Shown here: positions 7,666 to 15,521 of the stretch, one piece after another
Layout of the letters: each line of letters starts with the position of its first letter
How positions within the stretch are numbered: position 1 is the stretch's first letter
Made by a program: the position numbers and the translations under genes
Notes under the pieces: model-generated
What the model was told of the DNA's origin: nothing
What the model saw: only the letters and a program-made list of their open reading frames with translations
Database searches by the model: none
Source: Halobacillus faecis
Lineage (GTDB): Bacteria > Bacillota > Bacilli > Bacillales > Halobacillaceae
Length of the DNA: 64,000 nt
NCBI RefSeq assembly: GCF_007991335.1
Contig: NZ_BJYD01000004.1
Span: forward strand, 186,001-250,000
Direction of reading: 5' to 3'

Positions 7666-8439
7666 ATGAAACACTTTTTTTCAAGGATGGATGTGATTGA
7701 AATAGTTACTAATATTGCGATTATCGCTGATATACATGGTAATAGCACTGCATTAAAAGCTGTTTTAGATAGCATTGATAAAGATAAGCAAATAGAACAT
7801 ATTTATTGTCTTGGTGATTTAATAGGTATTGGTCACGAAACAAATGAGGTTCTTGACTTGTTGTTTTCACGTAATGATATAACTTTTGTTAAAGGAAATC
7901 ATGATGAAGCCATTTTAAACATAATTGATGGGAAAGAACCAGGAAGTGTCGGTGAGGAAAGAGAGCATCATAAATGGATTGCATCTAAATTAGACAAGAA
8001 GTTCATCCCTAAATTGTTAAACATGCCAGATATGCGATTTGAGAAGATCAACGGGAAAAACTTTTTGTTTGTTCATTATCATTTAGATGTACAAAATAAG
8101 TTTTTACCTATTGATCACCATCCGACAACTGAAAATCTTGATGCAACATATGAAAATTCCAAAGCAGACGTTATCAGTTTTGGTCACCATCATATCGTCC
8201 ATCATTTTAGGTCTAACAGAAGACTTTATCTTAATCCAAGTTCATTAGGTTGTAATCACAAACCTGTTGCGCCATACGTTAAATTGCATGTCGGATCAAA
8301 TGAACAGATGGATGTTTCTTTTATTGAAGTACCATATGATAATAAAGACTTTTTACTTTCTTATGAAAAGTTAGATGTGCCCGCTAGAGATACTATATTA
8401 AAGGTATTTCATGGAGAACAGCATTTACAATTTGTCTAA
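7666..8439 (+). CDS. metallophosphoesterase family protein
   Basis: A 257-residue calcineurin-like phosphoesterase. The dimetal motifs are complete: DIHGN (Asp22, His24), GDLIG (Asp51), GNHDE (Asn78, His79), and late GHHH near residue 173. The size and the DIHGN opening suit the YfcE/diadenosine-tetraphosphatase-like branch of soluble enzymes, which cleave phosphodiesters or phosphomonoesters. The start may be ATG 7666 (weak GAGG upstream) or ATG 7687. It is a single-gene unit before repeat copy H. Confidence 0.8.
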   Translation: MKHFFSRMDVIEIVTNIAIIADIHGNSTALKAVLDSIDKDKQIEHIYCLGDLIGIGHETNEVLDLLFSRNDITFVKGNHDEAILNIIDGKEPGSVGEEREHHKWIASKLDKKFIPKLLNMPDMRFEKINGKNFLFVHYHLDVQNKFLPIDHHPTTENLDATYENSKADVISFGHHHIVHHFRSNRRLYLNPSSLGCNHKPVAPYVKLHVGSNEQMDVSFIEVPYDNKDFLLSYEKLDVPARDTILKVFHGEQHLQFV

Positions 8440-8476
8440 GCCTTTACTAAGGAAACAGGTGTGTTAAACAAAGGAA

Positions 8477-8539
8477 ACTCTTAAATTCAAGTTTTAAAAA
8501 AAACGGGGGCGTTTCTCTATTATAGAGAAGCGTCTTTTT
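8477..8539 (+). repeat. dispersed cassette repeat, copy H (complete)
   Basis: AACTCTTAAATTCAAGTTTT, a slipped A-run, ACGGGGGCG, then hairpin GCGTTTCTCT/AGAGAAGCGT and TTTTT. It sits 40 bases after the phosphoesterase gene. Confidence 0.8.
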
Positions 8540-8608
8540 GGTCGTTACCATTTCACTCATATGATACGCTAACAATGCTACATTTTTTGGAATGTAAAGG
8601 GGCTTTGT

Positions 8609-9289
8609 ATGATGTATAAGACCGTCGGAATAATCATGATTATAGCTATATTTTTATCCGGTTGTATCAACAACGATAAAGTTTCTATAGAGGGTGTAAT
8701 ATATGAGGTGAACCAAGAGAAAGGTACGTTTGTTGTTTTTGTTGAAAATGAGTTTAAAGGTCAAGAGATAAATCAAAACAAACAACAGAACGCCATTGAA
8801 GCCTTTCAATTAAAGCCAGATAAAAGTGCTGAAGTAAAAGGTGAAGTGAAGTCGTTTAACGATTTAAAGCGTGGACAAAAAGTGTCCGTGGAACTTGGGA
8901 ATTACGAGAAAAGACTGGTTACAAAGGATACTTTGATTAAAGGAAAAAATAAACTACCTTTGTATGAAGCCAAGGCAGTAACAGTAAAACCCTATACTAA
9001 ACAAGATATTGTCCAAGAGATGAGAGTAGAAAACGGTTATGGGCTTTATATCTATAATCCTGAACCTAACAAAGACGGGGGTTGGGATGCCTATCCTAGT
9101 TCTGAAGCAAAGAACTTTCCTTTTCGGATCATACAAGTCACTCATACTGTCAGCGATATAAAAAATACCGAGAAGCTATTAGGGCTATACCATGGTTTTC
9201 CTACGTATATCATTACTGATCAAACAGGAATCGTATTCAACACCAACAAGATAACTGAACTTAATGAATTCATCAGAAATCTAGAGTGA
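8609..9289 (+). CDS. lipoprotein, unknown function
   Basis: 226 residues with a lipoprotein signal ending in the lipobox LSGC (Cys19), so it is exported and anchored to the outer face of the membrane. The first part after the Cys (VSIEGVIYEVNQEKGTFVVF) resembles the small OB-like fold of DUF3221-type lipoproteins. The second half, including GYGLYIYNPEP and HGFPTYIITDQTG, is not recognised. The start is ATG behind AAAGGGG. It is a single gene in the array. The next gene is also a lipoprotein. Confidence 0.7.
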   Translation: MMYKTVGIIMIIAIFLSGCINNDKVSIEGVIYEVNQEKGTFVVFVENEFKGQEINQNKQQNAIEAFQLKPDKSAEVKGEVKSFNDLKRGQKVSVELGNYEKRLVTKDTLIKGKNKLPLYEAKAVTVKPYTKQDIVQEMRVENGYGLYIYNPEPNKDGGWDAYPSSEAKNFPFRIIQVTHTVSDIKNTEKLLGLYHGFPTYIITDQTGIVFNTNKITELNEFIRNLE

Positions 9290-9430
9290 AAAAGATGATA
9301 TTCCTATATTTTAATGGAACGGGCTCTATCATTCGATGCCTTGAGTATATGAAATACTTCATGTCCAGAGGGGCGCTAAATCTAATAACTGATCGTTAGT
9401 CTGACCATTAAAGAGGAGAGGTGACAACTG

Positions 9431-9976
9431 GTGAAAAATAAAATACAAATAACTAAATATACCCTTTTAATTATACTAGTTTTTATACTTACAGGGTGTA
9501 TCAATAAATCACCTGAAGAAGCAATAAAACATGGTTGGTCCAATGAGATAAAAGTAAATGATATCATCTCTAGACAAGAAACAGATGGTGGAACAGTATT
9601 TCTTTTTAGTGCCCAAGATGTAGAGGAGAGTGGCCGATTTCAAAAGGTAGGATACGCGGTACTCACTGGTCAGAATGATAAAGATTGGGAATTTAATGTT
9701 TCTGATATGACAAACATCACTGACGACTCATTTAGTGCAAGACACAGTGTATTACACTATGAAACAGAAGAAGGAAATGTAAAAGAGATGCCTATTGTAT
9801 TCGGGTACTTAAAAAATGATAATATTTCTGCCGTAACAGCAGATGTGAGCGACCAGGAAAAAGAAATAGAAATAATAAGTACAGACTCAGGTCGTTACTT
9901 CTATCAAGTGAATGCATGGGGTCCGATAAAACTCTTAAATGATAACGGAGAAGTTATTGATCGTTACGGAATTTGA
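9431..9976 (+). CDS. lipoprotein, unknown function
   Basis: 181 residues from GTG behind GAGAGGTGACAA. The signal peptide ends in LTGC (Cys23). The mature part is acidic with no recognised domain. Segments such as GYAVLTGQNDKDWEF and FGYLKNDNISAVTADV suggest a beta-rich fold of the kind seen in other Bacillus extracytoplasmic lipoproteins. Repeat copy I begins about 40 bases after the stop. Confidence 0.7.
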   Translation: MKNKIQITKYTLLIILVFILTGCINKSPEEAIKHGWSNEIKVNDIISRQETDGGTVFLFSAQDVEESGRFQKVGYAVLTGQNDKDWEFNVSDMTNITDDSFSARHSVLHYETEEGNVKEMPIVFGYLKNDNISAVTADVSDQEKEIEIISTDSGRYFYQVNAWGPIKLLNDNGEVIDRYGI

Positions 9977-10018
9977 ATTACAATTTTAACGTTTTTAAAT
10001 TTGAGATTAGTACTAAAA

Positions 10019-10080
10019 CATTTTAATTTCGAGTCTTCCTGTAAAGTGGGCAGTTGTTTACTATAGACGTTTGCTTTTTG
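10019..10080 (+). repeat. dispersed cassette repeat, copy I
   Basis: TTTTAATTTCGAGTCTTCC, TGTAAAGTGGGCAGTTGTT, then an imperfect return arm (AGACGTTTGC) with five T residues. Somewhat decayed. Confidence 0.75.
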
Positions 10081-10277
10081 ACTAACAAAGCAGGTGAGTG
10101 AGGGTGAGGAGGTAGTGGGAATTCTTGAAGGTAAAAGTGTAAATCTAATGATCACTCCTCTTAAAGAAGCAATATAATTAGAAAACGCCTGTTTTCTTCT
10201 TGGTCTGTCCAACTGACTATACCAATTCTATTCCACTGAATATATTTATTGTATAAGCATATTGGAGGTGAACTAGA
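10081..10277. other. gene-free stretch after repeat copy I
   Basis: A ribosome-binding site GTGAGGAGG and a GTG at 10115 open a frame of only 20 codons, possibly a stub of a lost gene. Otherwise AT-rich, with GGAGGTG at 10264 serving the next gene. Confidence 0.4.
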
Positions 10278-10529
10278 TTGGGACGTTTTTCACAATGTTG
10301 TTTTGCAGCAGCGTTGGCCCTTATTAGCTTTGGAGGGATTGGACTTGGAATAGGAATGGCTGGATCTTTAGCGGTTGAGGGAATTGCCAGACAACCAGAA
10401 GCTGCAGGATTAATTTCAGAGTTTATGCTTAACTATGTATTAATACCACAGTTAAGTCTAGCATTTGTATTAACTGTGATATCACTGTTAATGCTGCATA
10501 ATAAGAGGAAGCATATGCACTGCGATTAA
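10278..10529 (+). CDS. orphan F-type ATP synthase subunit c-like protein
   Basis: An 83-residue hairpin of two membrane helices joined by the polar loop VEGIARQPEA, the signature of the F-type ATP synthase c subunit, after a glycine-rich first helix (GGIGLGIGMAG). The start is TTG behind GGAGGTG. In an ungapped alignment from the loop to a Bacillus c subunit recalled from memory, the essential ion-binding Glu of helix 2 falls on Gln58 (next to Pro57). There is no carboxylate in that helix. The gene stands alone, far from any atp operon, inside the cassette-like array, so it cannot be a normal rotor subunit. Confidence 0.75.
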   Translation: MGRFSQCCFAAALALISFGGIGLGIGMAGSLAVEGIARQPEAAGLISEFMLNYVLIPQLSLAFVLTVISLLMLHNKRKHMHCD

Positions 10530-10555
10530 TAGAAAGTCAAGGAGTAGAGTCTTTT

Positions 10556-10645
10556 ATGATCTTTACTCCTTATTTATCATTAATAACCACTTTTATAGTG
10601 ATAGGTTTTATTGTTCCACAAGTATTAAATCCGTCATTACAATAA
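10556..10645 (+). CDS. possible 29-residue membrane peptide
   Basis: An ATG with AAGGAG about 11 bases upstream encodes 29 residues, nearly all hydrophobic (LITTFIVIGFIVPQVL). It begins 26 bases after the c-subunit-like gene and ends before a terminator, so it may be co-transcribed. The short length makes this tentative. Confidence 0.3.
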   Translation: MIFTPYLSLITTFIVIGFIVPQVLNPSLQ

Positions 10646-10671
10646 TCGTGAAGTTGACTTGATGCAGGAGT

Positions 10672-10709
10672 GACTCAAAAAACGGTCTTTTATTGGAGTC
10701 GTTTTTTAC
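10672..10709 (+). terminator. probable terminator
   Basis: AAAAAACG and CGTTTTTT are complementary around a 15-base loop, flanked by GACTC/GAGTC. It ends with a T-run. Confidence 0.5.
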
Positions 10710-10773
10710 AGCACTATTTAGCGTGAGAGGCTATGGGATGGCAGATGTAACATTCAAAAAAGGGGGGTACTTA

Positions 10774-11043
10774 ATGAACAAAACATTTTCCATATTATTC
10801 CTACCGCTTTCGTTCGTCTTCATTTCTTGTAGTACCAATGAATCAGGTATTTCGGAAAAAGAAGCGAAAGCAATAGTTGTAGAACATCATACTTCTGAGT
10901 TTGGAGAGGTTGAAGTAACGTCGGTAACTACTAAATTTAACAAATTCATAGTTGAATGGGAAAACAAAGGTAATTGTGAGTCAGGTACCGACACTGTAAA
11001 TGGAAATGGTGAAGTCAAGACAAGAGAAGTAACAATCTGCTAG
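10774..11043 (+). CDS. small lipoprotein, unknown function
   Basis: 89 residues. ATG 10774 is preferred because AAAAAAGGGGGGTAC lies just upstream. The signal peptide ends FISC. The mature part is a short acidic domain that looks like a single alpha-beta PepSY-like unit (KEAKAIVVEHH then VEVTSVTTKFNKFIVEW), with two further Cys residues near the C-terminus (CESG and the terminal TIC) that could form a disulphide. Repeat copy J follows 40 bases later. Confidence 0.65.
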   Translation: MNKTFSILFLPLSFVFISCSTNESGISEKEAKAIVVEHHTSEFGEVEVTSVTTKFNKFIVEWENKGNCESGTDTVNGNGEVKTREVTIC

Positions 11044-11082
11044 TTAACCGATCAAGGACAGCATTTAAGTATCCGTATTATG

Positions 11083-11120
11083 ATATCTTGATTTCGAGTC
11101 TTCAACTAACGGCGTTTTTA
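11083..11120 (+). repeat. dispersed cassette repeat, copy J (truncated)
   Basis: The left core is near-perfect (ATATCTTGATTTCGAGTCT, TCAACTAACGG), but the G-run is shortened and no hairpin arm follows. Confidence 0.8.
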
Positions 11121-11349
11121 CACCACTTGGAAGAGTGAAGTTATTAGAGTGAAATTATGTCTTGGAATTCCAGCACTCCCATTGGATAAAGGTTTTTGTA
11201 GGTAGATCGACAATCAACCTTAATAACACCCATAATAAAGAATTTTTTCACCCCCCACCCTCCCCCATTAGGGAAGATGTGTTTTTAGTTCTTCTCCTCT
11301 CATAGGTGAATAAGCTTAAGTTGGGGAATCTTTGAAAGGGGTGGGTGTG

Positions 11350-12108
11350 ATGTACCAACATGGAAACCGGGATATGTTGGCATGGCAGGCGGCAAAATAT
11401 GATATGCTCGCCAACTATTATAAGTATCTGGATCCGCAAAAACATGTCCATTATTACCACATGCATCTGCAATGTATGCAGCAGTGGTTGATGGGTGAGC
11501 GGAACGATCAAATGATGGGGATGAACGGCTCACCTGCTAAAGTGAGAGTTCTCCACGCGTCTCCAGATGCACCAGCTGTCGATGTGTATGTGAATGGTCA
11601 AAAGGTCTTAGAAAACGTCTCTTATAAGCAGCAAAGCGACTATTTAGAGGTTCCAGGCGGCCAGTATCAAGTCGATATTTATCCAGCTGGTAACACCAAT
11701 CAGCCCGTACTTTCGCAGAACGTCGGCGTTGAGGGAGGGAACATGTACACAGTTGCTGCGGCTGGAAAACTCAATAACCTCCAACTGATTGCAGTTATGG
11801 ATAATAACGCAGTGTCTAATGGTAAAGCCAAGGTTCGTTTCTGGCATTTATCCCCGAATGCACCTGCTGTTGACATTGCCGTCAAAGGAGGAGACGTTCT
11901 CTTTAGAAACGTTCCTTTTGGCAAGGCGACCCGTTATTTGACACTGCCGCCAACAACTGTCGATTTGGAAGTCCGCGTGGCTGGAACCAATCAAACGGCA
12001 TTAGAAGTACCTGGAGTAACTGTAAGCCCGAATCAAGTCTATACAGCTGCAGCGTTAGGCTTAGCTGGTGGGCAACCGCCGCTGGAAGCTATGTTTCTAC
12101 AACCTTAA
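11350..12108 (+). CDS. DUF4397-domain protein, two tandem domains
   Basis: 252 residues; ATG 11350 is preferred over TTG 11332 because GAAAGGGGTG lies at the right distance. Two consecutive DUF4397 units are visible, each opening with the same pattern: VRVLHASPDAPAVDVYVNG and VRFWHLSPNAPAVDIAVKG. The fold is beta-rich and usually extracytoplasmic, yet no signal peptide is present. Instead there is an N-terminal segment of about 60 residues rich in Tyr, His and Met (YYKYLDPQKHVHYYHMHLQC), reminiscent of spore-coat proteins. A coat or surface role is inference. A strong terminator follows. Confidence 0.8.
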   Translation: MYQHGNRDMLAWQAAKYDMLANYYKYLDPQKHVHYYHMHLQCMQQWLMGERNDQMMGMNGSPAKVRVLHASPDAPAVDVYVNGQKVLENVSYKQQSDYLEVPGGQYQVDIYPAGNTNQPVLSQNVGVEGGNMYTVAAAGKLNNLQLIAVMDNNAVSNGKAKVRFWHLSPNAPAVDIAVKGGDVLFRNVPFGKATRYLTLPPTTVDLEVRVAGTNQTALEVPGVTVSPNQVYTAAALGLAGGQPPLEAMFLQP

Positions 12109-12109
12109 A

Positions 12110-12139
12110 AAAACAGGCATAGTTTATGCCTGTTTTTTT
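12110..12139 (+). terminator. rho-independent terminator
   Basis: Stem ACAGGCAT/ATGCCTGT with loop AGTTT and seven T residues, directly after the DUF4397 gene. Confidence 0.85.
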
Positions 12140-12352
12140 GTACTACTTATAGAATTTGGCTCAGTTACGAAATAGCTTGGTTGTTGATATGAACGATATG
12201 ATAATTAAAAGGGAATTTAATTCCAAATATAGAAATATATGATACGATTAGGCTTCTAAGTTTACCGTATAAAGGTTATTACTTTATTCAACGAACGGAG
12301 CAGTATAGTTTAAAAATAATGAGAATGAAAAGGCATAGAGTGGGGGTGTGAA

Positions 12353-12661
12353 ATGAGAAAAATAGCTTCGATCTCTCTGGCAATCATTGTTTTAATATTG
12401 TCTATATTTTTCTTTACCAAACCTGATTTACACGGGAAAATAAGCGGGCTAAATATAGATAAAAACTTCTTTACACTGTTCCCACTTAGGATAGATCCAG
12501 AAGCAGAATATGATTTACCAGAAATTCGATTTGACAATGATACAATGATAGTTGGAAAAATAAGTGAAACTACAGATCTAAGTGACGGACAAGAAGGGAA
12601 AATATGGGTCACGGAAATTGAAGAAGCTAAATATGCTACCAAAATAAAGGTTATTAAATAA
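12353..12661 (+). CDS. small membrane-anchored extracytoplasmic protein
   Basis: 102 residues from ATG behind GTGGGGGTG. There is one N-terminal hydrophobic helix (about residues 5-21) with no lipobox, so it is probably a signal anchor, followed by a short acidic beta-rich domain. No family is recognised. A decayed repeat copy follows at once. Confidence 0.55.
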   Translation: MRKIASISLAIIVLILSIFFFTKPDLHGKISGLNIDKNFFTLFPLRIDPEAEYDLPEIRFDNDTMIVGKISETTDLSDGQEGKIWVTEIEEAKYATKIKVIK

Positions 12662-12706
12662 TAAGTCTTATTCCACAAACGGGTGCGTTGAACAGTAGTT
12701 GAACAA
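12661..12706 (+). repeat. dispersed cassette repeat, copy K (decayed)
   Basis: AAGTCTTATTCCACAAACGG, GTGCGTTGAACAG, TAGTTGAAC. Core spacing is kept, but several core bases differ and there is no T-run terminator. Confidence 0.5.
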
Positions 12707-12753
12707 AAAATGTAAAACTCATAGATTTGATAGTAATCATAAAGGAGTGATGT

Positions 12754-13257
12754 ATGGTAATGAACAAAACTCAGAAATTGTTTGCAGGATTGCTTTTTCT
12801 ATCGGTACTGGCAGGATGTATCGGCGAAGATTATGATGTTGGAGTTCCAACTGCTCATTTAAATATAGATGCTCACGTGTTGAGTCAATCAGTACAATTA
12901 ACAGAAGCGAATATCAGCTGGTATTCATCAAGTGGAGAAGTAGAAGAAAAGATAGATGATATTGAAGAATATGGACAATCACAAGGAGAAATCAAGGTTT
13001 TTCCAGGGCAAGATGCTTCTTTAGATTTTAAAGAGAATAAAGAGAATGGTGGAGATCTTTGGACCGACCCAACCATCACAGCTGTTCTATGGAATAATGG
13101 AGAAAAAATCAAACTCGATTTGAATGAGTATAAAGAATTTCGGTTCCCGACTGAAGAAGGGAATTATATTTTAGAAGCTACATTTGAAGATGAAAGGAAC
13201 AAGGCTCAATATGTAGGGAATATTATGATTATCGATGATACACAAACTTCCCTTTAA
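12754..13257 (+). CDS. lipoprotein, unknown function
   Basis: 167 residues from ATG behind AAGGAGTG. The signal peptide ends LAGC. The mature part is strongly acidic and looks like an immunoglobulin-type beta sandwich (repeated strand-turn patterns, e.g. GNYILEATFEDERNKAQYVG near the C-terminus). No named family is recognised. It is a single gene between two decayed repeat copies. Confidence 0.7.
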   Translation: MVMNKTQKLFAGLLFLSVLAGCIGEDYDVGVPTAHLNIDAHVLSQSVQLTEANISWYSSSGEVEEKIDDIEEYGQSQGEIKVFPGQDASLDFKENKENGGDLWTDPTITAVLWNNGEKIKLDLNEYKEFRFPTEEGNYILEATFEDERNKAQYVGNIMIIDDTQTSL

Positions 13258-13380
13258 GCTGTTAATAAAAACGTTCAATAATGAGGAAGGTAGTATCAAC
13301 ACTACACTTAAACATAGCAGCAGAAGCGACGATTTAGCCTGTCCTAAATGATCAATTACCTGCTGGAATATTAATCTGGT

Positions 13381-13416
13381 GATCTTGATTTTAAGTAGTA
13401 AACAATCGCTTTTTTA
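13381..13416 (+). repeat. dispersed cassette repeat, copy L (decayed)
   Basis: GATCTTGATTTTAAGTAGT then AAACAATCGC and a T-run. Only the left core and terminator end are recognisable. Confidence 0.4.
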
Positions 13417-13503
13417 CTAGAGTGTAGATATGCTTAAGGAAGATGACCACTGAAACTACATAAATGTTATACTTTGGAAAATGTTTAAGGGGGAGTGTTC
13501 AAG

Positions 13504-14358
13504 ATGGAAATTGAATTTCTTGGAACAGGTGGTGCGATCACTATACCAAGACCACTTTGTCATTGTAACGTTTGTTCAGAAGCAAGAAATAAAGGGGTAC
13601 CGTACAGTAGAATGGGGCCAAGTATCTTTGTACATGGGCCTGATTTATTGATCGATACACCGGAAGACATTTACAATCAAATCAACCGTTCTACTATTGA
13701 TGATGTCAAAGGGATTCTATACTCTCACTGGCACCCAGACCATGTGATGGGAAGAAGGATCATTGAATCTTTGAGTGCGGACTGGATTAACTATCCTCCT
13801 CAACATAAAAAAATAGATGTTTATATACCAGAACAAGTAGATATAGATTTCAAAACATTTTTGGGGAGTAGTGACCATTTAAACTTTTTTGAATCCCAGG
13901 GCTTTGCTAACCTCAATCGATTAACAGATGGAGAAAGTTTTACCTTGAATGATACAAAAGTTTTTCCGTTTCGGTTGGCAGAGGATTATGTCTATGCTTT
14001 CTTAATAGAAAGCGATCATAAAAAAGTACTTATTGCTGCGGATGAGTTGAATAATTGGGCACCACCAAAAGAAGTAATAGGTGTTGATCTCGCTATATTA
14101 CCAGTAGGTATATTTGAATTTCACCCACTAAGTGGCGAAAGAATATTACCTGAAGATCATCCTGTTTTTCAAGAGGAAGCAACCTTTAATCAAACTATGG
14201 AGATCGTCAAAGATCTTAAGGCCAAACATGTTATTTTAACACACATCGAAGAACCAAATGGATTAGGGTTTGATGACTTTAAAGAGTTAGAAAATAAATG
14301 GAAAAGTTCTGGACTGAATATAGAGTTTGCCTATGATACACAAATGGTGAAAGTATAA
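13504..14358 (+). CDS. MBL-fold metal-dependent hydrolase (PhnP-like)
   Basis: 284 residues. ATG 13504 fits AAGGGGGAG upstream better than GTG 13495. The metallo-beta-lactamase motif HWHPDH is intact near residue 77, and the N-terminus has the FLGTGGAITIPRPLCHCNVC pattern of PhnP and related phosphodiesterases, where the paired Cys residues bind a structural zinc. Later HPLSGERILPEDHP and HVILTHIEE supply further metal ligands. It probably hydrolyses a small phosphodiester; the substrate is unknown. Repeat copy M follows. Confidence 0.8.
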   Translation: MEIEFLGTGGAITIPRPLCHCNVCSEARNKGVPYSRMGPSIFVHGPDLLIDTPEDIYNQINRSTIDDVKGILYSHWHPDHVMGRRIIESLSADWINYPPQHKKIDVYIPEQVDIDFKTFLGSSDHLNFFESQGFANLNRLTDGESFTLNDTKVFPFRLAEDYVYAFLIESDHKKVLIAADELNNWAPPKEVIGVDLAILPVGIFEFHPLSGERILPEDHPVFQEEATFNQTMEIVKDLKAKHVILTHIEEPNGLGFDDFKELENKWKSSGLNIEFAYDTQMVKV

Positions 14359-14384
14359 TTGATATGGATAACGGTATCCCGGTT

Positions 14385-14425
14385 AATCTCGATTTCATGT
14401 TTTACAGAAACGGGAGGCTATCGCT
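14385..14425 (+). repeat. dispersed cassette repeat, copy M (truncated)
   Basis: TAATCTCGATTTCATGTTT, TACAGAAACGGGAGGCTATC, with no clear return arm. It begins 26 bases after the MBL hydrolase. Confidence 0.65.
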
Positions 14426-14461
14426 TGGTGTGCAACTGAACTAGAGAATAGAGGGTGAATA

Positions 14462-14830
14462 ATGAAAAGAATATTAGTCCTTTTTGTCCTTTCTCTTTTT
14501 GTCACAGCAGGCTGTAATAGTGAAGAACAAGATTATACAAGTAATCCAACAATCGAAGGCTATATAGTAAGTGTTAAAGATAAAGAGATTTTAGTCGTTC
14601 ATGGAATTACAAAGGACCAAGCTGTGACTATGAGTTGGAATGAACTTTCTAGAGTAGATGATAAGCGGTACGAGGCACATATTTTTCACATCAATTTCAA
14701 TATCGATGGTTTCTTTGAATCATTTTCAGATTTTAAAAAAGGAGACAAAGTAAGAGTATAGGGCAAGGGTGGAGCAAATGAATCTTATCCCGCCCAGTCT
14801 GAATTAGGGAAGATTGAACTTATAGAATAA
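14462..14830 (+). pseudogene. DUF3221-type lipoprotein interrupted by TAG
   Basis: The first 99 codons encode a lipoprotein (signal ending TAGC, then IEGYIVSVKDKEILVV and an OB-like fold). After TAG 14759-14761 the same frame continues 22 codons (GKGGANESYPAQSELGKIEL) to TAA 14828-14830. These are the expected last strands of DUF3221 proteins, which as I recall read VxVWxxGGxxESYPxQ at this point, so the TAG replaces a Trp codon. The truncated product would lack the final strands. A start at ATG 14462 is supported by GAGGGTGAATA. Confidence 0.75.
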
Positions 14831-14894
14831 ATGCAGGAAGGTTAAATGATCATGTGTAGAAAACTCATGATACATACTTTGTTGGAGGTATAAT

Positions 14895-15188
14895 ATGTTA
14901 AAGTTTATATGCTACTTTTCAGCAAATATATTCGTTTTAATTTCTCCTTTCTTCTCCACAGAAACGGTATCAAATGATCAGGAATTAGAGAACGTTACGC
15001 TCGGGTTTCCTTTTGAATTCGTCATTCAGGATCAAACGTATTTCACCCCTCCTTATCCATATGAAACAGGTCTTGCGACTCCTTTAGAACACCCCACAAC
15101 GTTTAACCCCTTGCTTTTGCTAGCATCACTATTTATCGCAAATGGGTTGGTCTATGTCGCATTTTTTATTAGAAAGTTAATGACGTAA
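14895..15188 (+). CDS. small membrane protein with one extracytoplasmic loop
   Basis: 97 residues from ATG behind TTGGAGGTA. A hydrophobic N-terminus (about 3-20), a polar loop with the aromatic/proline-rich stretch TYFTPPYPYETG, and a second helix (about 72-92) are visible, so both ends probably face the cytoplasm. I do not know the family. It probably forms its own unit. Confidence 0.6.
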   Translation: MLKFICYFSANIFVLISPFFSTETVSNDQELENVTLGFPFEFVIQDQTYFTPPYPYETGLATPLEHPTTFNPLLLLASLFIANGLVYVAFFIRKLMT

Positions 15189-15521
15189 CAACAATAAACA
15201 GCCTATTTGTTTCCTCTTTGATACATAAGTCTTAGAAAGAGACAGGAAAATGTCTATTGAATAATTGGAGTGCAAATCTTGTTGGTAAGAAATTGATCCA
15301 ATTAACAGTGAACAAGAAACTGCGATATTCAAATACGAGAAGATCAATGGAGAAAACCTTAGAAGTAGGTGGTCAAATCTGAGAGACGTCTCTTCTGAAA
15401 ACAAGCCTATAGCTCTTAAAGGGCTATCGCTTATGGCTGTTGACTGTACCAGAAAAAGATTCTTTAAGAAGCGGTGAGATTTTATATCATTAATCATACA
15501 GCCTATAAAAGGAGAAGATCT
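15189..15521. other. gene-free stretch, possible coding remnant
   Basis: From about 15285 to 15476 one + frame is open for some 60 codons with protein-like composition but no start codon or ribosome-binding site. It may be the tail of a lost gene. No repeat copy is evident. Confidence 0.3.

Noticed and set aside
10115-10177. 20-codon frame with a strong ribosome-binding site
   Set aside because: Possibly the stub of a lost gene, but too short and without a recognisable motif to call.
15285-15476. Open stretch of about 60 codons on the + strand
   Set aside because: No start codon, ribosome-binding site or recognisable domain; reported only as a possible remnant within the gap entry.
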